Of a stretch of DNA of 64,000 nt, positions 22,986 to 36,067 are shown piece by piece. The stretch is taken from NCBI GenBank assembly GCA_963556695.1, contig CAUWAG010000013.1:1054001-1118000 (forward strand), in the 5' to 3' direction. The stretch comes from Anthostomella pinea (lineage: Eukaryota > Ascomycota > Sordariomycetes > Xylariales > Xylariaceae). Each line of letters opens with the position of its first letter. Positions within the stretch are counted from its first letter, which is position 1. Under the pieces are notes generated by a model. The model did not search any database and had not been told where the DNA came from. It saw only the letters and a program-made list of their open reading frames with translations. Both the position numbers and the translations under genes were made by a program.

Positions 22986-25900
22986 ATAAAAATTCGGGGA
23001 GCTTGGACGCTAGTTGACGCTAATGACGCAGCGCGACGTTACGGATGGCCCGTGCGCAATATCCCCTAGTTGGACCCTTTTTAGGTACCACTTGCTGCCA
23101 TTGAGAGGCCTCTCTCTCACCCAATATTAGTGTACCTCCCATATTCACGTCTTCAAGTGTTGTCAATTTACTTCCCATTCGGTGCGGGCTGAGAGGGCTA
23201 TGTTCTGCGGCATGAAATAGAGCATCAGTCGCGGGCTCACAAACACACACGCCAGTCTCATGGAAAGGGGTAAACCCATGAAAGGGGAACACGACTGGTA
23301 GAATGACACCTGAGTAACTTTTAGGCAATAATCATGGTAAATTGTAGGGGTATATATATACTAATCATTGAAGCGGCTATGGTGTTGGATTATCAGCTGC
23401 GTTCCTATCACTCGATGATAGACTGGGCCAGGATGACAATGTCAATGGTCTAGGTACAGATTGAAGCATTCACCTTAAGGCTCGAATGTGTTTCTGAGTT
23501 TCTTGTGACCGGCACCCTTGCGGGCTGTGGTGGCTTCTGTGTTAAATAAAGCCCGCATCTTGAAATGTGTATACCGTTCTTAAATGTGCTTGCGGTGAGG
23601 AACGGGGTTCGTGCCTGGCAGTATGGTTGCTTGCTTTTCGGTCTGGACAATGCCTGGAACATGAATAGGGGGATAGTTCTGTATTACTTACCTGGCTGAG
23701 TAATTAGTGTAGAAGCATTATGTGCTTCTGAGATACATGGAAAACAGAGCAGCAGGATCACAGAGAGTCCAATGCCGCGGCCCAGTTGTGCGTTGAGGGT
23801 GTGAACTCTATCAAAGCAGTAATTGTTTAAATTTCCAGTATAGCCATTTCAGATAGTATTGTCGCTCCCAAACATCTAATAGAGACTTGTATACCATGCT
23901 GCGTGGTGTGGGCCCCTTTGAGGGTGTATCCCCAGTCATTGAACTAATTACAACTCCTGCAGAGAATAGAATATTTGGCGAAGCACCCAGAAAGGCATCA
24001 AACTGAAAATGACTGGTCACAACACAATGAGCTGGGAAGGTCCCAGGAAGTGGAAATTGGGCTCATCAGTCAGGCGGGAGGCTTGTTCCAGTAGACATCC
24101 GAGCCTTCATCTCGATTGGCCAAGTCTCGGCAGTCGAGGATGCAACATGCGTTTCTCGGTTACATGCAACCGATCCTGGTTGCAGGACCTACTTTTCGGC
24201 AATCCGTTCAATGTAACTTACCGGCTCTTCAATACACTGTCTGATGGTGAGACAATGTCCGGATTGAATTTTCGCTGTCAACGCAAGGGTGCTGGGGGAC
24301 AACCAGCAGAGCCTGGTTCCCAAGAGGGCTCCTATATGGATTTAGGCTCAGCATGTATTGTGATGTCTTGACAGCTGCTTCAGAGGAAATTACTGCTCAA
24401 TTCCGGCACCTGAGTGCTCGTTGCAAGGTACACCAGGAGCAGAAGACTGCTCTGCTGCTGGATCAGACTGCACTGGTTTGGGAGAGCTGAAGATCCAGGT
24501 CGGTTGACGCCACAGTATCTGCAGGTGACACGTCACAATGCTTGTCATGGTTGGGATGCAGGTAACCGGTAGAGCCATTCTGCATGCCGGGATGGATATG
24601 TCGGTGAAGCTATGCGGACGGTCTTTGCGGTCAGAAGGTGGCTGGGAGTTCGACATGCTATCCTTGTCCACTGGCGATCTTCTTCAAATATAATGCTCCG
24701 TGGAAATGGATCCTGTAGCAACCTCGCCACTAGCTGATCGAAAGACGGTCCGCATTCCCGCCGGGCATAGAAAGCTGCAGACGCGATGCCTTGCATGTCT
24801 TGAGTGTCGAACTCGATGAGGCTGTCGCGCATCCCTCGAGCCGAGTAAAGGGTGCATTGCAATCTTATCAAAGCATTATCGGCTTGCATCTATCGCGTCT
24901 CAGACCAAAACAACGTGCAAAACGACCCAATCAGCGGTTTCGGAATAGAAGCTACTCATGGAGTAAGATTCAGGAGGACATCATCAAGCCTGTAATCAGC
25001 TGAGCATTTCCTCGTTCGATCGTGGCTTTTGCAAGTCCCGAGCCCCTCATCAAGCGCCCTGGTACCGTGGTGGCTCGGAGTCGTCCGGGAACGTCGTGAC
25101 GAGGAACCGTAATACCTCATCGCGTAGACGAGACATTGGTTACCAGGAGGTTATCATCAACCCGTACCCCACACTGTATCTTCACTGTTCCTTCAAAGAT
25201 AACATCCTGCTAACGGGAGTCCATAGCGATGCCAGAATGACGAGGAAGCGCGTTATGAGTGGTGCCAACGAGGACACCACGGAGTTAATGAGACACTCGC
25301 AAGAGCCAAGAAGCCTCAGAGAAGATCTCATTGGGTACGGAGCTTTGCTGCCGAACTGCGGAGAGATGCAAAGCAGAATTTGAGGCTGCCATCCAGATTG
25401 CCAAGAGTAGGGTCGTCCTGAAGAAGATGTCGTCGTAGCTTGTAGTCGAGACTAAAAATGGTGAGTCCTTGGCATGAAACTCAGAGAGCCTGTCTCCCAA
25501 GCACCATTGAAAACGTCTCAAGGCTCGTATGATGTGATGATAGAGTTGATGTCAAATTTCTGGCTTGGCATCGTGGTGATCTTGCTCGCGGGTGAGCCGC
25601 TCAAGTCACACGTGAAGCTGAGGATCATGCAACGGGTCGTCCCAACTCCCCAAAGGCCCCAAGAAGAGACTGCCCGTGATAGTGCAGGTTTCTGTCAAGT
25701 GAGGTTATTAGAACCTGCACCTTGTTGTTCTCACGGCGTGGCTTGCGGAGTATCGTGTCTTGAGTTCAATCAATTCGTGAGTCCTGCTGTTATGGTTTTG
25801 GCCCCGCCGCCGGGCGTGCCCATATTCGAAATTCGACAGCAGGATTTGCCAAGGAGGTCGATATCTCCTTCGCTCAAAGGTCCTTGGTTGGAGCGCCAGG

Positions 25901-26980
25901 AGAGAACCGTGTGAGCTAGACTCATGAACGACTGGCTCGTGCTGACCATCCCCAACTACCGCTTGAAACATATATCCCCTGAGGCTGGCCGAACCTGTCT
26001 CACTTCGCGCAATCCTGCCTAGCGCTAAAACAGGCCAAATTAGTCTGGGGAATCCAAGTCTCCTCCTGTGTGGGGAAGCCAAAGCTCGTGATGCGGCATC
26101 ATCTCTGGCCTCACTAGATGCAGGCGCATGGAACCCGCGAATAAAGGAGGCCAGCAACAACAACAACGCCGTGGACACCAACGCTGTTGGCTGTAACAAC
26201 GATGCAAGTGGCAACTAGAAGTACCAATTCCCTGCAACTCTCTCTCGCGGTGAAGCATGATCTTCTCAACTCGGCGGTACAAGACCCTTTTATCACTAAT
26301 GATGGCCCGCTGAAGTACTCGGATTTGTGTTCGGGCTGGCCTATCCACTCATCCACTCCTGTGTCTGCTATGATTCTGAGACTCATGGTTGATAAGACTG
26401 GCCTAGTAACAGGCCAACGTCGAAGTCTAGGACGAAAAAGAGGGAGACAACATTGAAGGTTCCCCGGCACGGGTCAGGGTCCCCACAGTCCACACACGCC
26501 AGAATCCGATCACGTGATTTGGGGTAGACTGTACCTCGGCACGAGCTGCCACCTGCCACATGCCACCTGCCACCCGCCGTACCACCTTCAACAGAACTTC
26601 CAGCTCCTGTCATTGTTATCACCTTTCCACTTGCCTTGCCCCTGTCCACCCCTGTCCATCCCGGTCACGAAGCATCTACGCATTCGGCATTTGCAGTATT
26701 GGAAGTGCGAATTGTCAGACCTGATCTCTTAGGATCCAACGAAAGAAGAAGCCGGCGTCGAGCGTTGACAGGCCTGCATCGGCTGCTGCGAGGCGCCAGC
26801 TACCCAACGTAGGCATTCTAGCGTGGCGGCCTGCAGCCATTTCGCCCGCTGCCTTGACAACTCCGTCGATCCCGTGTGGGTACTGATCGAGCGCGCTGAA
26901 CGGGCCGGGAAGAAGACTGCTTCCACCGGTAGTTCGCCGACTGCTTCTATTGCGATTCGGGTTTCACGACTCGGGTTTCA
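22986..26980. other. 4 kb stretch without a supported gene
   Basis: The longest gene-free stretch of the window. Open frames of 70-170 codons exist at 24545-24889 (-), 25285-25521 (-), 25474-25914 (+) and 25708-26214 (-). The last opens with a hydrophobic stretch (STALLLLLASFIRG) like a signal anchor, but the rest is Arg/Ser-rich and unlike any family I know. No intron structure joins these frames into a credible product. The region could hold a decayed gene, an RNA gene or simply spacer. It ends in the promoter of the mutase-like gene, with a run of CCACCTGCCAC-type repeats near 26548-26580. Confidence 0.45.
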
Positions 26981-28166
26981 ATGTCTTTAGAGGTCATCTA
27001 TGTGACCCGACATGGCGTAGGTATCTCGATATCCACAGCATCACTTCCTTTGGCGACCTCTGTGCAACATCTCCGTGTCTTCCTATCCGTGTCTTCGGAA
27101 CCCGGTCTTACATCTATCAGCCCGTAGCTCCAAGACCATCTTATCACTATCACCCCTGAGCCATAAATGGACTATTTGACTGGAAGATAGCTTATTTCTT
27201 CAAACAGTTCCGTTCGCCATGGGTCGTCGATCCTTCCACTGGCAGCTATACAGCGTCTTTTCGCTCTCCCACAGGCCTGCCTACTGATCCTGCCCTCACT
27301 TCTCACGGCGTTGAGCAGGCCAATGAGTTAGCAGATCACCTCCTGGACCTCAAACCACCGATAGAGCAAGTCTACTCTAGTCCATACTACCGATGCCTGC
27401 AGACAATCATGCCGTTCGTAACAAAAAGCCGCCCTGTGCAGACCCTGACAGCAACCGTAAAGGATGGCTTGGAAGACCGCCCCTTTACGATTCGCGCAGA
27501 AAAGGGGCTGAGTGAGTGGTACGGCTTAGCACACTTCGAGCACCCAACATCTGCACCCCTGAGTGAGTTGCGTCAGTTCTTCCCTAAACTTGATGCAAAC
27601 TACGTTTCCGGGCCGCCCCCTCCACGCAACGGCGAGACGATATCACAACTGCACCATCGAGTGGCCGCCAGTATTCAAGCCATTATCACACGAAGTGACC
27701 AGGAGGGCAACAAAGCAGTACTAGTCTGCTCTCATGCGGCCGTAGTCATAACCCTAGGCAGAGTCCTTACGGGGCAGCTGCCGGATGATCCAACCGTCGA
27801 AGATTTCAAAGCACACACTTCTGGCCTAAGTATATACAGAAGGCAAAGGGTCGACAAACAAAATGATATCACGGCCACGACTGATGGAGCAACTCAAGGA
27901 GGCTGGACCTGCGAGGCGAATTCAGACTGCAGCTTCCTTCGGTGTGGCGAAGAAAGGGGATGGTGAGTTTTGCGGTTGCTTCTGGCGGCAATCCTTCGTA
28001 CGGTTCTAACCACTGAACCAGGAGATTCTCTGGGGACGAATCATTCATCGATTTCGACCATCAGGCCTTGTTGCCATCCGAAGCCAGCCGGAGCGCCAAA
28101 ATGCCTTTGGACGCAACACGGTTCAAAAACAGCAAGTCCTCCAGCGGAAGCAGTTCTAAGCTATGA
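26981..28166 (+). CDS. Phosphoglycerate-mutase-fold protein, TFIIIC tau55-like
   Basis: Histidine-phosphatase superfamily protein. Three exons (26981-27016, 27208-27962, 28022-28166) give 311 residues. The first exon ends exactly after the catalytic RHG (His11). The next begins FRSPWVVDPSTGSYT. The family's second half is present: SSPYYRCLQT, GLSEWYG, and CSHAAVVITLGRVLTG with the second catalytic His. The C-terminus GGWTCEANSDCSFL...ERGWRFSGDESF is a separate short module that matches my memory of fungal tau55 (Tfc7) proteins, in which a mutase-like domain is fused to the small TFIIIC barrel. If so, it would work in RNA polymerase III transcription or as a moonlighting phosphatase. The fold is clear; the TFIIIC role is inference. 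Confidence 0.82.
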
Positions 28167-31100
28167 CCCATGGAGCGATCTGTACAAAGCATCCCCACAA
28201 CAGCATCTGGACCATGACTACCTACCTAGCGCATGATCAACAATGCATATGCGATCGATGCTTCTATTCGACCGTATCGAGCACAATGCTCGAGTGGAAA
28301 CACGAGTTGGATGGGCGACAGGCTCTCAATCGCCTTGCGCGTAGGCGAGCACTCCTTCACTACCGACTGGGGGATTGATGTCCAGCTTGCATGACCGTTG
28401 GTTAATTCATCGAGTGCCGTGTGTTGCAGTCTTTTACATATCTATGAGAACTTATGATTGTGAGATCTCTCTATTCATGCTTCCGGCAAATCACCAGGAC
28501 GACGACACAGTGTCCAACATACGCAAAAGAAAAGGCTGGACGTCCAGAGCAGCTGTATGCAGGTTGAGACACCGGCTTGCGTGCCGACTGATGTCAATAG
28601 CACCAGGTGTAATCAGTCAAGTGAGATACACACCACCGGACAGACGCCATTGATGAAGTGCCAGCCGTTCATTTTAGCTGATCCGGTGTCACGGCCTCAT
28701 AGTGTCGGGCAGATCATGTGCTTCACACTCGATATCAACTTTCTTTGTCCCGAGCCATTCTTGTTTCCGACTGCCGGGTCTCGAACTCGAACTACAACGG
28801 AGCACGCGCCAGGCCAAAATCTGGAGAACCCCGGTAGTCGGACTGTCTTGTCTCGCGTCATGTCTCAGTGCATCATTGTCGCCTCTAAGAATTGAAACGT
28901 TGGTGGTGCCACTCGTATTCGTGCAGCACTTGCGACTCATTGGCTCGACCGAGCTGCTGGAGCCGGCCTAAAACGAAGAAAAGAAAAGAAAAGAAAACGA
29001 CCTTGGGGCACCTGCCGAACGACTAATCACCAAGCAGTAAGAACGCCCCGCGTCTCTCACGGCCGAAAGCTAATTAGAATGACGGATGTGTCTCCTGTTA
29101 GATGACTGATCGCGGTCGAGCTGCGGAGGCTTTGCCGTGATTACCTATTGCGGGCTTGCATCGCTGGGACGCCGAAACTCTTCATCCCGCTCGTGCAGAA
29201 TCGTGTTGTGACGCTCGCAGTTGGTCTCGGCCAAATCGTGTAGCCAACGCCTGCGCGAGGAGTCTTCCGCTGCTTGAGGACCTGGAAGTTGGTTCGACCT
29301 CGGTGCGGGATGAGAACCCACAACCTCGCCACGGGTTCGTCGGGAGAGATATGGCACTTTTAACAAAACGGCCAGTAGTGGGAGCCACAGACTGACAACA
29401 CTGGAATACATACAGCATCAAGGTGGACCGATGGCCACCAGGTAGGGCCAGTCTGCAAGGTACTACCCCTGAGGATGAGGTGCGGGAGTGAGTTCTTAGT
29501 CCGCGCCTCCAAGTACCCGACTGCCGTGACAAGAAGAGTGCAGCGCACTGTTGCTGTCCATCCAGCCAGCCGTGCGAGGAGCCGAGAAATGGGCGCGATT
29601 TGCCTGTGCTTAGCGCTGCCAGATATCTGCATCTCTGTTTGAATATGGCAGGCTACGTATCACATGCATGCCCTGTGGGGTCTTGGTCAACTCGCCGACC
29701 ATCATAGGTTGCATCGTCTGTCTGCCTGGCTACAGGGGATGAGGGAATGACATGGGAGCACCGAAGCCTGGTCTTCTTCGAGTTAGAACCCCCTGGGCCG
29801 ACCTGCCTCCCGCGTCTCGCCGGCCCGAGAGAGTCTCGACCACGCTCTACCCCCACGACACTGCCAGTCCCAGAGGGCAGCCCGTGTCCGTGTGATCCGA
29901 TCCCCATCTTCGCGCGCTTACGAGATGCAGCGAGACTGACTTGTCGTTTCTGGGCTATATACTACAAACTATACATAGACGCTCGGCTATGGGCAATTGC
30001 GTGAGCCACCGCTGTAAATGGGGACTCGGGCGACGTGCGTTCCCTTGGGTGGTTGGCACGGGGCTTGGGCCGACTCTACACATCCCGAAGAACCCTCACT
30101 CCAAACCAACAGCAGATCTGGCATACCGGTAATCCAGTCTGACCCTGCCTCTCTTCTCTCTCTTTCTCTCTTCCTGCTTATTGTGTGTACACATCCACCT
30201 TGCATGCCACACCCCCTCTTTTGGTTCCATGGGCTGGGCCCCCAGCCTGCTCAGCTCTATCCCATGTCTTCATCACAACTACTATTGGCCCACCCGTCCC
30301 GACAGTCTGGAAAGCTCAGCAACTCAACTAATCGCATGCCAGGATGGGTTTTTATGCTGGACACAGTGCAAAGTAACCCTGCTCTGAACGGGGGGCAGCG
30401 GTATTGTCGACGTGATTTCTTTGCAAGTCTCAGTTCGAACTCGCGGGGACACTTGACGCCCCGGAACGTGATGATCGCTCTACGAGTAATGTAAAGGCGC
30501 ATCAGGACGACTTCTTTTTCTGCTCGGCTGGCTGGCTGGCTTTAGTACCCTTTCGGTCGATCGTCCCATGCAGGACGACGAGCAATTTCGAAATGGTCGC
30601 ATTGAGCGTTGAAACAGTGTGTGAGCGGCCGACCTAACGTCCAGGGTTGCCATGGACTTGTGGCCCCCTTGCGCCATGATCCGTCTATTCATGTGTCAAC
30701 AGACTGGACCGGGCCCTTTTATGCTTGGGAATACCGCCAGTATGCCACGCACTGCCATCCTCATCCCATCACCAGCTCGCTGACAACATCCTCCCTCCCA
30801 CCTCGGCCGCTGGACTATGCCAGCTTTGATCCGCCGTGCAGAGCGCTGCAGTGGTTGATGTCTCTCAAGCCGCCCGTTGCCTGACTATAACCCAAGTAGG
30901 CAAGACACGCTTTTCGATCGAGAGCCGCCTGATGTACCGGAACCCAAAGCAGGTACTAATCTTCGCCGCGCTATCAGCACCCGGGGGTGTTGCCTTGCTG
31001 GTACTTGGCTGCAAGAGATCATAATACTCTTCAGTAGATTTGGCCCTATGTGTCGGGACGTTGTTGGTCTATATTAAAATACTGGGCTTTCTGGGCTGAC

Positions 31101-31261
31101 CCCGACTCACCACCCTTCTTCTGGTCCCCGTCAGTTCGAAACCCGTATATAGTCTGGCTCTTGTCATTGCTCTTACCACGATTGGCCTGAGAACCGCCCA
31201 AGCCTTTCTACTCTCCTACCTGCCTTTTGTTGCATCATACTGGGACACGGTCGTTCTGAAC
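28167..31261. other. 3.1 kb intergenic region
   Basis: No supported gene. Open frames of 80-160 codons (for example 30018-30494 on the plus strand and 29182-29532 on the minus) overlap each other and lack motifs. An AAGAAAAGAAAAG tract lies at about 28975-28996 and a TCTTTCTCTC tract at 30151-30172. Such long upstream regions often precede developmental regulators, and a candidate regulator starts at 31262. Confidence 0.45.
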
Positions 31262-32879
31262 ATGTTGTTCAAGTATGCTAACGGTTTGAACACAATGGAA
31301 TCCGCGACTGTTCCCCGGAAAGCACCTCTAGACCTAACGACCCCTTTACGTCCGCCATCGCTTCACCTGGCTAAGCTAGACGTCGACATCCTTGCCAGGG
31401 TTCCAAGGCGATGGGAGTCGGAGCGCAACGCCGACGAGCCAGAGGAGCCAGAACCCTCGGTTGACTCTCCCGTCGGTTCGACCTTTGGCTCTTCCTTCTC
31501 GCAAAGGTCATCTACGGGCTCCAATTCAACGATGCCAACCGAACCGTCATCGCCCATGACGCCAAAAGAGGAACATGATCCGGAGTTTCTCTCTCGACAA
31601 ACACTCACCTTTCCTGTTCCACCACATCCACAGACGGAGCCACTCAAACGAAAGTACGAGACGCCTGATGAAGACGTCAAAAGGGTCAAACTTCCTGGTT
31701 TGCAGTACCTTTCCAATCCTCGCAGGAAAGACTCCATGGCCTTGCACGAGGACACCAAGAGTGTCAGACTGCCTAGCGTGCAACACCTCTTCGATTCTTC
31801 GGACCAGAAGTGGAATGTCTCGGATAATGCAACCGCAGGTGAACCGAAGAAGGTCAATCTTCCCGGTGTACATCATCTGTTCAGCTCTCCAGCACAGAGA
31901 CCCCTATTACATTCGCGGAGCCGATGTCGTCTTCCAACACCTAGTGCCAGCCCAGAACCAGCCACCGAGTATGTCTACTCGCGAAGACCAAGTGCATACT
32001 CGACCCAGGATCCTATCAATCAGGGTCCCAAGACGTTTCAGGGCCACACGCCCCCGTATTATGCTTCTTGCCAGCAGGACCAAACAGTGTTCCGCAGTGC
32101 GCAGAACATCCCCCAACAGCATTACGACTTCAGCTACCTGCCGCGTCAGCAGCCCTCGCCACCTAGGGAGATGTCCAGGAAAGAGCGGGCGAAGCCCAAG
32201 AATGGGACGCACTGCAACGTCAAGTACGCCCTGGAAGAGACAGACTTCAACCGGTACCACAAGATCGACCTGAAGCAGGGGTGGGAGGCAATCCGAGTCA
32301 TTTTCAACGCCAAGTTTCCCATGGTCGGCGATCGCAACCGGACAGTACAGGGCATCCAGGGTGATCACTACCGCGATAACAAGTGCCTTCCCTTCATCGC
32401 GGACGGAAGCAACCAGCTGCTGTTCATGCCGAACGGGCACGTCGAGCACACCGAGGTCAAGGTTCGCGAGCAGGGCGACCGCAAGAAGTGGTACGGTCTG
32501 ATCTACCTCTACCCAGAGCGCGCCATGCTATATCCGTGGGTGCTGCCCGAACACCGACAGATCGCTGCCGACTTGCGTGAGTTCACCTTGTACCCTGCCA
32601 ATATTATTTGATAATCCGACCAAGCCACTAACGTTAACACATCCCAAAGTCAAGGACAGACTCGTCCAGAAGGAGCGCGCCCGACGCGAAGCCATGGAAC
32701 GCGGGACATGGGTCGAGAAGATGCAGCCCAGCCGCTGCGGCTGCTGCCCCAAGGAGGACCGAGAACGAGACGCGAACAAGCGCGAGAAATACGCCGTGCC
32801 GACCCCCAGGTTCAGGCTGCCGCACAACTTCAAGGCGGCCAACATCGACTACGACTTTTCCAAGTCGTCCAAGCTGTGA
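31262..32879 (+). CDS. Conserved ascomycete nuclear-type protein, probable regulator
   Basis: Two exons (31262-32576 and 32650-32879) joined by a 73 bp intron with a perfect GTGAGT donor give 514 residues. ATG at 31295 (MESATVP) is an alternative start. The N-terminal 300 residues are Ser/Pro-rich and probably disordered. They contain three spaced copies of a short motif: VKLPGLQYL, VRLPSVQHLF and VNLPGVHHLF. The C-terminal domain begins KPKNGTHCNVKYALEETDF and holds a predicted helix-turn-helix-like stretch (WEAIRVIFNAKFP...QGIQGDHYRDN), then YGLIYLYPERAMLYPW, a basic helix, and a Cys-rich CGCCPKEDRERD near the end. I know similar proteins only as conserved filamentous-fungal proteins of unknown function. 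DNA binding is inference. Confidence 0.8.
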
Positions 32880-34583
32880 ACTATTCGGCGGAGGAGCTCC
32901 GCGAATATGTTGCGACGTACGGCAGTCGCACACATTACACGCACAGACATGCTGCAACGTGAGAAAGAAACGAGCCTGGACATAATGCGTACCATCGATC
33001 GATACTAGCCAATTCCTCCCCCTCCTCTTCCGCCTCACCAGTCTCCCTCTTCGATTCTACAGACTTCCCTATCTACATTCAAGAACATTCTAGACTTACC
33101 ACCCTTACCTACGCGACGGCAACGAGATACACCTTCATCGCCCAGATATACTACGAGACGGGACACCCGGCACTTGAACACCCTTGGCTTCGGCCTTGTC
33201 CCAACATACCTGACTATTCACCACTGACTTGCCTACTCGACATCATACTTCACCACCACTCACTCTTCACCAATATACCGATTGTTTTCTTGTTTACACC
33301 GGTGCCTGTCCAATTGGGACAGTTAGACAGGCGGGGGGCGCTCACGGGGAGCGAGGCGCTGATGGGGACGTTGGAGTTGGATTTCGGGATCAAGGACCAA
33401 ATTGGATTGGATTTGTTTTTTGGATTGTATTTGATTTCAACTATGATTTCGCCAAATTTTATGCCACTGAATGCATTATGGATTGCGGACATTGGATAAC
33501 GGGCTGATGGTAACGCGAGACATGTACCACTAGATACCTCTACGGCTGGCTGGCTTCTTTGGCAATTTGCTTCTGGTGATTCCCCTCAGAGTAGCTCATT
33601 CTTTTCTTGCGCACTGGATAAGCCAGTCTTCCGTTAGGAAAGACCTGGCTGAACGGGCGGGCGAGCTCGGTTGGTTTGGCATGTCCCTCGACTTGGGACC
33701 GGGTTGGGTGGACTTGGCTTGCAAGAAGCATTTGGGCATTCAAGTCAGTTTTTTGTGCTATTCTCTAGTTCTCATCGATCAAATATCGGTACCCCTTTTT
33801 GCCAGTAATCCAGGTATCGCAAGCTGTACCGTAGTTGGTTAATATTCCATGGGTTCGTGCGGCCGTCTTGTCTCACAAAGTCAAGGAAGAGAAAGTCGGG
33901 TGAGCTGCCGATCGAAGCATGGTGCGTACATAATTCGTTAACCGGATAGCTGGGTAGGGCTGGCTCCCTGCCGTCTCGATTCTGCACATGAACCGGACGG
34001 CACAGCCAAGTGTCGTCTTGAAAAGGTAGTCAAGTCAAATGACCACCAAAAGCAGCGGGCAAAGCCAGGAAATGACACGTCTTGGCATCCAATCGCATTG
34101 ATGCATTGCAAGCGACACTTCGTGCTACACAGTGACTGTTATTTTTACGCATTGCTGTCCAAGTCGAGAAGGATTCTGCGAGCTGGGGTGGCATTGTCCC
34201 CACCAGTAGGAGAATAGGGGGGTCCAATAATCTCCAAGGCGGTGCGTTGTAGATGTTGGTTGCAGCCCAACGGTCACCACCAACTCGGCACGGTCTGCGG
34301 CATTGACCAACCAGCCTGGCTGTGTTTTCTCGGCCCTAGCCCTCGCATGCAAGGTTCTCAGCCGAGATGAAAGTCCCTATCTTCGCCGATTGTGACATGC
34401 CATCGGGACCATCGGCTGTGATTGTGATTTAACCGTTGCCGTCTGCGCCTCAGACCAACACACTCCATGTTTCAACATCGCGCCTATCTGTATATAGCAG
34501 CGCCAACATGCGAGACTACCGCGCTCTTGGGTTTGCCGCGCGGTACCAGGGTTGGGAGCTGGTGTGGGAGCAAGCCATCACCC
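32880..34583. other. Intergenic region between convergent genes
   Basis: Contains the 3' ends of the regulator-like gene and of IWR1. No supported gene. Short frames have no motifs. Confidence 0.5.
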
Positions 34584-36067
34584 TTATAGGTGGTTAGATC
34601 GAAGTCCGTTGGGACCGATGTACGTCCTGAACTGGGCTGCATTCTGCTCCTGCTCGCCCGGTGCAGAGTCGTCGGTATCATTATCCACGTCATACTCCTC
34701 CAGATCCGAGGCGTTCCCGTTTCGAAAAGAGTACGGATTCTTGCCGAACTCGTCGTCCGAGGCAACCTCGTCGTCAGGATAGTCTGCCGTATAGTAGTCC
34801 TCGGCTAATCCCCGGTTAGTACACGTTGGCGCGAAGAAGAAGCACCTGCTTAGTCATACCATTCTCGTCCTCTTCATCCTCGGCCCACTCATCGTCGCTA
34901 TCGTCACCCTCTCCGTAGAAATACTCAATGTCGGGTTCTTCATCAAATACCAAGAGCCCCACTTTCTGAGGTGGTACTTGGTCTCCCATCCTGCTCGCCG
35001 GAACACGGACGTACGTCTCAATGATATAATCGCCGTCGTCGCTGTCGCTAACATCGACATCGGCGTCCACCATTTCTTTGTCTACCGCGCTCCCCGCCTC
35101 TTCGGGATGTCGCTCCGCATATCGCTTTGCGGGCGGTTTCGGCTTGAATCTGAGCTTTGATGGGGTCCTCTTGGCCAATACTTCCTCCCTGCTCTTCTCC
35201 TCTTCACCTTTCTGGATGTTGAGGCCTATCTGCTCCATGGCGTATGCATCCATTTCGGCTGTCAATTTATCCATATCAACATTCCAGCGCTGCGTCATGG
35301 CCTTGGGCAGTTCAGCCTTGTACTTGGATGTATCATCTTTGGGCAGAAGCTTCGCTATGCCTGGTTTCTTGAACTTCCTAGGCTCCGGTGTATCTACGTC
35401 CATATCTTCGGTGACGGCATCACGCGGAGGAACTGGCGCAAGGGCAGGCGCAGGCGCGGGCGGAGACGCAGACGCAGACGCCGGTGCGGTGGAATTGGTG
35501 GCGGCATGAAGTTTCTCGACGGTCCTAGAGGATATCCTCTTGATCCTGCGCTCGACAAACAGTGCCGGGGCGGGGCGCTTCTTGGAGACGCCGCCATGGG
35601 CTCGTGTAGGGTATGGGGAGGTGGCAAGCATCATCTCCTTGCGTGACATGTGGAATCGGCGAGGTTCGGCGGTGGGACCAACAGCGTCGGGGCCTGTAGT
35701 GGCGCTGACGCAGGAAAAGTTGCTGCTTGGGCCGTCATAGCTCGCGGGTCTGATGGCATTGATGTTTTGTTTCGCGACGCTCTGGAATGCTGGCTTGGAG
35801 GTATGGATGATAGGCTTCTGAACCTGGGGAGGAATGTTGGCGGCGAATGCGGCCTTTTCATCCTGGCGTTGGTACACAAAGACCTCGCTGCGATGTCTCT
35901 TGTTTTCCTGAACACCTGCAGCACAAGAAACAGATTAGCTCCCACCTGGTGACCTTGAAGGGACACAGAAGGCAGCTGGAGAGCAAGAACGACGTACGGA
36001 GATACGAGACGGGGGCATCTTCGGTTGCCTTTCGCTTCACGCGAATGAGTTGCGGCGGCACCGACAT
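34584..36067 (-). CDS. IWR1: RNA polymerase II nuclear import factor Iwr1
   Basis: Iwr1 binds assembled RNA polymerase II in the cytoplasm and directs its import through an N-terminal nuclear localisation signal. Three exons (36067-35998, 35915-34860, 34804-34584) give 448 residues. Exon 1 encodes MSVPPQLIRVKRKATEDAP, the family's usual start with its basic import signal. Exon 2 continues with KRHRSEVFVYQRQ and a long Ala/Pro-rich linker, then the diagnostic block YIIETYVRVP and GLLVFDEEPDIEYFYGE. The 55 bp intron removes an in-frame stop, and the last exon begins with AEDYYTADYPDDEVASDDEFG, the conserved acidic core. Gene-end phases are all consistent. The Iwr1 assignment is firm. Confidence 0.92.

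Noticed and set aside
29270..29320. GGTTCGACC resembling a tRNA T-loop
   Set aside because: T-stem does not pair and no A box or acceptor stem is found.
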